Source: Planctomycetaceae bacterium
GTDB taxonomy: Bacteria; Planctomycetota; Planctomycetia; Pirellulales; Pirellulaceae
Assembly: GCA_003455945.1 (NCBI GenBank)
Contig: DMPQ01000489.1
Location: 2,728 to 12,040, forward strand
Direction: 5' to 3'
Length of the DNA stretch: 9,313 nt
Below, piece after piece: positions 6,429-9,313 of this stretch; the stretch's first letter is position 1; each line of letters begins with the position of its first letter. Made by a program: the position numbers and the translations under genes. The notes beneath the pieces are model-generated. The model saw only the letters and a list, made by a program, of their open reading frames with translations, searched no databases and had not been told where the DNA came from.

Positions 6429-8234
6429 TCAGTGTCGAGGAGGGGAGGCCGGTAGCGTGATCCTCAGCTTCGTGCCGACGCCGACCTTGCTCGTCAGTTC
6501 GATCGTTCCCCGCTGGGCCTGGACCAGATGCTTGACGATCGCCAGTCCGAGTCCCGTTCCGCCGAGCTCGCGACTTCGCGCCCGGTCGACCCGATAGAAC
6601 CGCTCGAAGACGCGCGACTGATGTTCGGGAGGGATACCGATGCCGGTATCCTCCACCTCGATCCAGCCTCCGGTCGCGTCGACTCCGCAGCGGACGTCGA
6701 CACGTCCTCCCGAGGCGGTGTAGCGGATGGCGTTGCTCACCAGGTTGTCGACGATCGTGACGACACCGTCTGGATCGGCGAGTGCCGGTACCGGTCCGTC
6801 AGCGTCGGCAAGGAGCGTCAGGTTCTTGGCGCGAGCCATGCCGTAGAACGGCCCGAGCGCCTCGTCGATCAGTTCGGACAGATCGACCGGCTCGGGGACG
6901 ATCACCTCCTGCTCGGACTCGATCTTCGCGAGCTGGATCAGATCGACGATCAGGCGATGCAGTCGTTCGGCCTGTTGCTCGATCTCGTCCACGAACCGTC
7001 CGCGGTGTTCGACATCCTCCAGAGCGCCGAGTCGCAGCGTTTCGGCATACGCCTTGATCGCGGCAAGCGGGGTCTTGAGTTCGTGCGAAACGCTGGCGAC
7101 GAAGTCGCGGCGCATCGTCTCGAGATGCCTCAGTTCGGTCACGTCCCGCACGACGATCACCGCCTCGGACGCAAAGCCTTCGGGGATCGGATCGATCCGA
7201 ACCGCGAGGATCCGGCGCGGATCGCCGAACGTCTCGAACTCGACCTTGGTGCTCTGCTCGTCGCGACGCGATCGCTCGACGGCGGCGAGCAGTTCGGGGA
7301 AGCGGACCAGTTCGGGAAGCGAGCGTCCCGCGGGCGCGGCCTTCGAGATGCCGAGCAGACGGATGGCGGCCGGATTGGCGAACGCGACTTCCCCGGTCCG
7401 GCCGGTCGCGACGACCCCTTCGGCCATGTTCTCGAGCGTCGTCCTCAGTCGCTGCCCGTACGACTCGAGCGCCTCGTCGCGCGAGCGAAGGCCGAGCTGC
7501 ATCCGATCGAAGGCATCGCCCAGGCTGCTCCACGGCTCGCGCCGGGTGCGCAGATCGAGTCGCGCGTCCTGTTCCCCTCGCGCCAGACGTCTCGCGAAGT
7601 CGATCAGGCGCGGTAGGGGCGTCAGCGCGGACCGAGCCGCCGCGAACATCTGCAGCAGGCCGACTCCCGAGACGATCGTCATCAGCGCCGCGGTCCTCAT
7701 GCGGATCGCGAACGTCTCGGTTTCGATGTCGTCGACGACGGCGACCAGGCGAAGAATGCCGACCGGTACCTCGTCGACCGACGGGAGCGAGCGGTCAGCT
7801 GACGGGCCGTCGGAACGAGCGGCAATGGCGGTCGTGCCGAGACGACGGGCGAAGGCGAGCGAGGCCGGTGCGTCGGCGCTCGCCGGGCGACGATCGGATC
7901 CGCGGCCATGAGCGATCGCCTGTCGGATTTCCGGTCGATCGACCGAACGGAGCGACGGCCGCTCGCTCCGCTCCGACGCGAGCAGCAGCGTTCCGTCGGC
8001 CGCGTGCAGCGTCAGGCGGGTCTCGGGAAGATACCACCGCTCGATCAGCCGCTCGGGATCGCCGAAGTCGTCCGAAGCGACGAGTCGGTCGGCGAGGCGT
8101 TCGAGTCGTTCGAGGCGATGGGAGAGGGCGCGCGAACGATGCGATTCGCCGATCCCCCAGATCGCCGCCAGCGCGATCGCGATCCAGATCGGCAGCGAGA
8201 AGAGCAGCAGGCGTCGCAGGAGCGAGGAGTTCAA
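6429..8234 (-). CDS. PhoR-like membrane sensor histidine kinase
   Basis: 601-residue sensor kinase that autophosphorylates on histidine and passes phosphate to a response regulator. Order: membrane helix about 9-28; periplasmic region 29-179 resembling PhoR-type sensors (LTLHAADGTLLLAS, RPEIRQAIAHG); second membrane helix about 180-200; HAMP-like linker about 201-255; PAS domain about 262-370 (MAEGVVATGRTGEVAFANPA); phosphoacceptor H384 in SVSHELKTPLAAIK; ATPase domain with N-box N501 (NLVSNAIRY), G1 DTGIGIPPE (529-537), F-box FERFYRV and G2 GGTGLGLAIVKHL (558-570). Every catalytic motif is intact. The start is TTG 8234, the only usable start before the in-frame stop at 8337-8339, with a weak GAAG upstream. 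No response regulator adjoins it; mlaE follows on the same strand. The name phoR is withheld because phosphate sensing is not shown. Confidence 0.92.
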   Translation of the reverse strand: MNSSLLRRLLLFSLPIWIAIALAAIWGIGESHRSRALSHRLERLERLADRLVASDDFGDPERLIERWYLPETRLTLHAADGTLLLASERSERPSLRSVDRPEIRQAIAHGRGSDRRPASADAPASLAFARRLGTTAIAARSDGPSADRSLPSVDEVPVGILRLVAVVDDIETETFAIRMRTAALMTIVSGVGLLQMFAAARSALTPLPRLIDFARRLARGEQDARLDLRTRREPWSSLGDAFDRMQLGLRSRDEALESYGQRLRTTLENMAEGVVATGRTGEVAFANPAAIRLLGISKAAPAGRSLPELVRFPELLAAVERSRRDEQSTKVEFETFGDPRRILAVRIDPIPEGFASEAVIVVRDVTELRHLETMRRDFVASVSHELKTPLAAIKAYAETLRLGALEDVEHRGRFVDEIEQQAERLHRLIVDLIQLAKIESEQEVIVPEPVDLSELIDEALGPFYGMARAKNLTLLADADGPVPALADPDGVVTIVDNLVSNAIRYTASGGRVDVRCGVDATGGWIEVEDTGIGIPPEHQSRVFERFYRVDRARSRELGGTGLGLAIVKHLVQAQRGTIELTSKVGVGTKLRITLPASPPRH

Positions 8235-8331
8235 CGATCGGCTTCGGACGGCCTCGGCCTCCCGCGCTTCGTCGTCGAACCCGCGGCAGGTCGCCTCGAA
8301 CGGGATCGATCCGACGACGCTTCGGTCGGCG

Positions 8332-8359
8332 GGGAATCAGCAACGTCAGGGAATCAGCA
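8332..8359. repeat. 11-base direct repeat beside the kinase promoter
   Basis: GGGAATCAGCA occurs at 8332-8342 and again at 8349-8359, seventeen bases start to start. Read on the kinase strand, the repeat is TGCTGATTCCC. The first-met copy overlaps the candidate -10, and the second lies in the early transcribed region. Such spacing suits binding of a dimeric regulator, but no known operator was recognised. Confidence 0.45.
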
Positions 8360-8384
8360 TAGGTGCGGTCAGATCGCGAGTCGA
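8356..8384 (-). promoter_or_regulatory. Sigma70-like promoter candidate for the kinase (and possibly mla) transcript
   Basis: On the minus strand, TCGACT (8384-8379) and TATGCT (8361-8356) are separated by exactly 17 bases, each matching four of six consensus bases. Transcription would begin near 8349 and leave a leader of about 115 bases before the TTG start. If mlaE has no promoter of its own, this one would drive the kinase and all three mla genes. Confidence 0.38.
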
Positions 8385-8433
8385 CCGGCCGCAGGGGCGC
8401 CGGCCTGCTCCTGCATGCCGCTCGCCGGTCCAT

Positions 8434-8460
8434 GGTCGAGCCGAGCGCAGCGGCTCGGCC
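8434..8460. repeat. GC-rich hairpin with a GCGCAGCG core
   Basis: CGAGCCG (8437-8443) and CGGCTCG (8451-8457) form a 7-base stem around AGCGCAG. In RNA the stem extends to ten pairs with one G-U (8434-8443 with 8451-8460). It sits more than 100 bases ahead of the AAA+ gene and upstream of the candidate kinase promoter. The core GCGCAGCG (8445-8452) is shared with the hairpins at 2644-2656 and 4515-4527. Confidence 0.45.
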
Positions 8461-8511
8461 CTTCGCCCCGTCCCTTCGTCGGTTCGGCTGGGGTACAACG
8501 ACGGTTCGAGG

Positions 8512-8543
8512 GGGACCGCGCGCGGGGTTCCCGGTCCCGCGCG
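8512..8543 (+). promoter_or_regulatory. Two mutually exclusive hairpins just upstream of the AAA+ gene
   Basis: GGGACCG (8512-8518) can pair with CGGTCCC (8532-8538). Alternatively CGCGCGGG (8519-8526) can pair with CCCGCGCG (8536-8543). Both share 8536-8538, so they compete. The second structure ends 12 bases before the GGAG (8556-8559) that serves the ATG at 8567. This arrangement could modulate translation or transcript elongation. In such GC-rich DNA it could also be chance. Confidence 0.33.
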
Positions 8544-8566
8544 AACGACTCGGTCGGAGAGGGTTG

Positions 8567-9313
8567 ATGGAACGTGAGGTGCTGATCGACGGGGTGCGTC
8601 TGAAGCTGGCTCGCCCCCACGAATTTTCGGGGCGGTGGATCGGTCAGCAGGAGGTGCTGCGACAGCTGCTCGCCTGCTGGCTGGTGGTCGACGAAGCCGA
8701 TCTTCCGCTGGCTCCGCGGCTGATCGGCGCTCCGGGGATCGGCAAGACGGCGTTGGCGATCGCCGCCGCCGCCCATCGTTCCCAGCCGCTCTACATCTAT
8801 CAGTGCACCGCCGATACGCGCCCCGAGGACCTGTTGGTGACTCCGGTGCTCGGCGACGGCGGCAAGCTCGAGTACCACGCGTCGCCGCTCGTCACGGCGA
8901 TGATCGTCGGCGGCGTCTGTCTGCTGGACGAAGGGAATCGGATGAACGAGAAGTCGTGGGCCAGCTTGGCTCCGCTCCTCGATCAGCGTCGGTACGTCGA
9001 GTCGATCGTCGCGGGGATCACGGTCGGTGCCCACAAGGACTTCCGTTGTGCCGTGACGATGAACCAGGACGAATCGACCTTCGAGATCCCGGACTACATC
9101 CTCAGCCGCCTGCAGCCGTCGCTCCATCTGGGCTTTCCGTCGCGCGACGACGAGCTGGCGATCCTCGAGTACCACCTGCCGTTCGCCAAGGGAGAGCTGA
9201 TGGCGTTGACCGTCGACTTTCTGCAGCGGGCTCACGGACTGTCGCTCGACTTTTCGGTGCGCGACGGGATCAACATCCTGCGGTACGCGATCAAGCGGCG
9301 GGCGCAGCAGGCA
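8567..9313 (+). CDS. MoxR-like AAA+ ATPase, 3' end beyond the window
   Basis: The first 249 residues of a cytoplasmic AAA+ ATPase of the MoxR / dynein-related (AAA_5) type; these act as chaperone-like remodellers, often with a von Willebrand A-domain partner. Visible: Walker A GAPGIGKT (54-61), [20 protein letters not shown] after it, Walker [11 protein letters not shown] (117-126, D121 and E122), sensor-1 N166 in TMNQDES, and arginine-finger candidate R181 in DYILSRLQP. The C-terminal helical lid begins at about 195 and runs off the right edge; family members have about 300-380 residues. ATG 8567 has GGAG seven bases upstream, and the protein opens with the usual short pre-domain. It is divergent from the kinase and so separately transcribed. 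The client is unknown because downstream genes are not visible. Confidence 0.9.
   Translation, partial: MEREVLIDGVRLKLARPHEFSGRWIGQQEVLRQLLACWLVVDEADLPLAPRLIGAPGIGKTALAIAAAAHRSQPLYIYQCTADTRPEDLLVTPVLGDGGKLEYHASPLVTAMIVGGVCLLDEGNRMNEKSWASLAPLLDQRRYVESIVAGITVGAHKDFRCAVTMNQDESTFEIPDYILSRLQPSLHLGFPSRDDELAILEYHLPFAKGELMALTVDFLQRAHGLSLDFSVRDGINILRYAIKRRAQQA

Larger units (their letters stand above)
8235..8566. other. Divergent gap between the kinase and AAA+ genes
   Basis: This 332-base stretch has no convincing gene. It separates the leftward kinase from the rightward AAA+ ATPase and should hold both promoters. It contains a candidate kinase promoter, an 11-base direct repeat, a GC-rich hairpin with a GCGCAGCG core, and two overlapping hairpins just ahead of the ATPase start (each listed separately). 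A lone -10-like TACAAC at 8494-8499 could serve the ATPase gene but has no good -35. Open frames crossing it continue as antisense shadows of the flanking genes. Confidence 0.6.

Noticed and set aside
6528..7616. 362-codon plus-strand open frame inside the kinase gene
   Set aside because: It lies opposite the PAS, H-box and ATPase regions of the kinase, has a biased residue content and no known motif.
8235..8433. A possible response-regulator gene upstream of the kinase
   Set aside because: Minus-strand frames here give only arginine-rich sequence without receiver-domain aspartates or a DNA-binding domain, and the kinase frame itself is closed by a stop at 8337-8339.
8369..9235. 288-codon minus-strand open frame under the AAA+ gene
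   Set aside because: It is antisense to intact Walker A, Walker B and sensor motifs and has no recognisable domain; GC-rich DNA readily leaves such frames open.
1..9313. Frequent CGATCG/GATCG words considered as a repeat family or methylation-linked signal
   Set aside because: They are spread evenly through genes and gaps and look like codon and composition bias; a genome-wide count would be needed to say more.
1..9313. tRNA, rRNA, CRISPR, insertion sequence or phage attachment site
   Set aside because: No cloverleaf, conserved rRNA segment, regularly spaced repeat, transposase motif or terminal inverted repeat with target duplication was seen.

Overview
The window is very GC-rich, densely coded bacterial chromosome with a strong Gram-negative envelope theme. 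An LptF/LptG-type permease and an MlaE-MlaF-MlaD lipid transporter point to a bacterium with an outer membrane. A PP2C phosphatase with a membrane tail, a PEGA lipoprotein, a MoxR-type AAA+ ATPase and roomy GC-rich gaps fit a planctomycete best. That placement is inferred from gene types and composition only; there is no rRNA or tRNA here. No insertion sequence, integrase, CRISPR array or tRNA was found.

Layout: (1) 1-904, minus strand, the N-terminal ~301 residues of an LptF/LptG permease running off the left edge. (2) A divergent promoter gap, then 1172-2461, plus strand, a PP2C Ser/Thr phosphatase with two C-terminal membrane helices. (3) A 249-base gap with a fair sigma70-like promoter and GC-rich hairpins, then 2711-3151, plus strand, a small PEGA-domain lipoprotein. 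(4) A convergent gap of about 140 bases full of inverted repeats. (5) A minus-strand block read from right to left: sensor histidine kinase (8234-6429), MlaE permease (6284-5412), MlaF ATPase (5410-4529) and MlaD/MCE protein (4448-3291). (6) A 332-base divergent gap with a candidate kinase promoter, a direct repeat and hairpins. (7) 8567 to the right edge, plus strand, the first 249 residues of a MoxR-like AAA+ ATPase.

How they may work together: MlaE, MlaF and MlaD would form an inner-membrane ABC transporter moving lipids between the two membranes. MlaD here has a long helical tail and no MlaC shuttle gene lies beside it. The PhoR-like kinase lies directly upstream on the same strand without an adjacent response regulator, so it may be cotranscribed with the transporter. 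LptF/LptG-type permeases export lipopolysaccharide or related lipids, and the PEGA lipoprotein is probably also in the envelope. Apart from the phosphatase and the AAA+ gene, the window therefore reads as envelope-maintenance genes. I see no clearly undescribed system. The most useful leads are the kinase-Mla linkage, the long-tailed MlaD, a hairpin that can mask a ribosome-binding site ahead of mlaE, and a short GCGCAGCG-centred hairpin found in three separate gaps.
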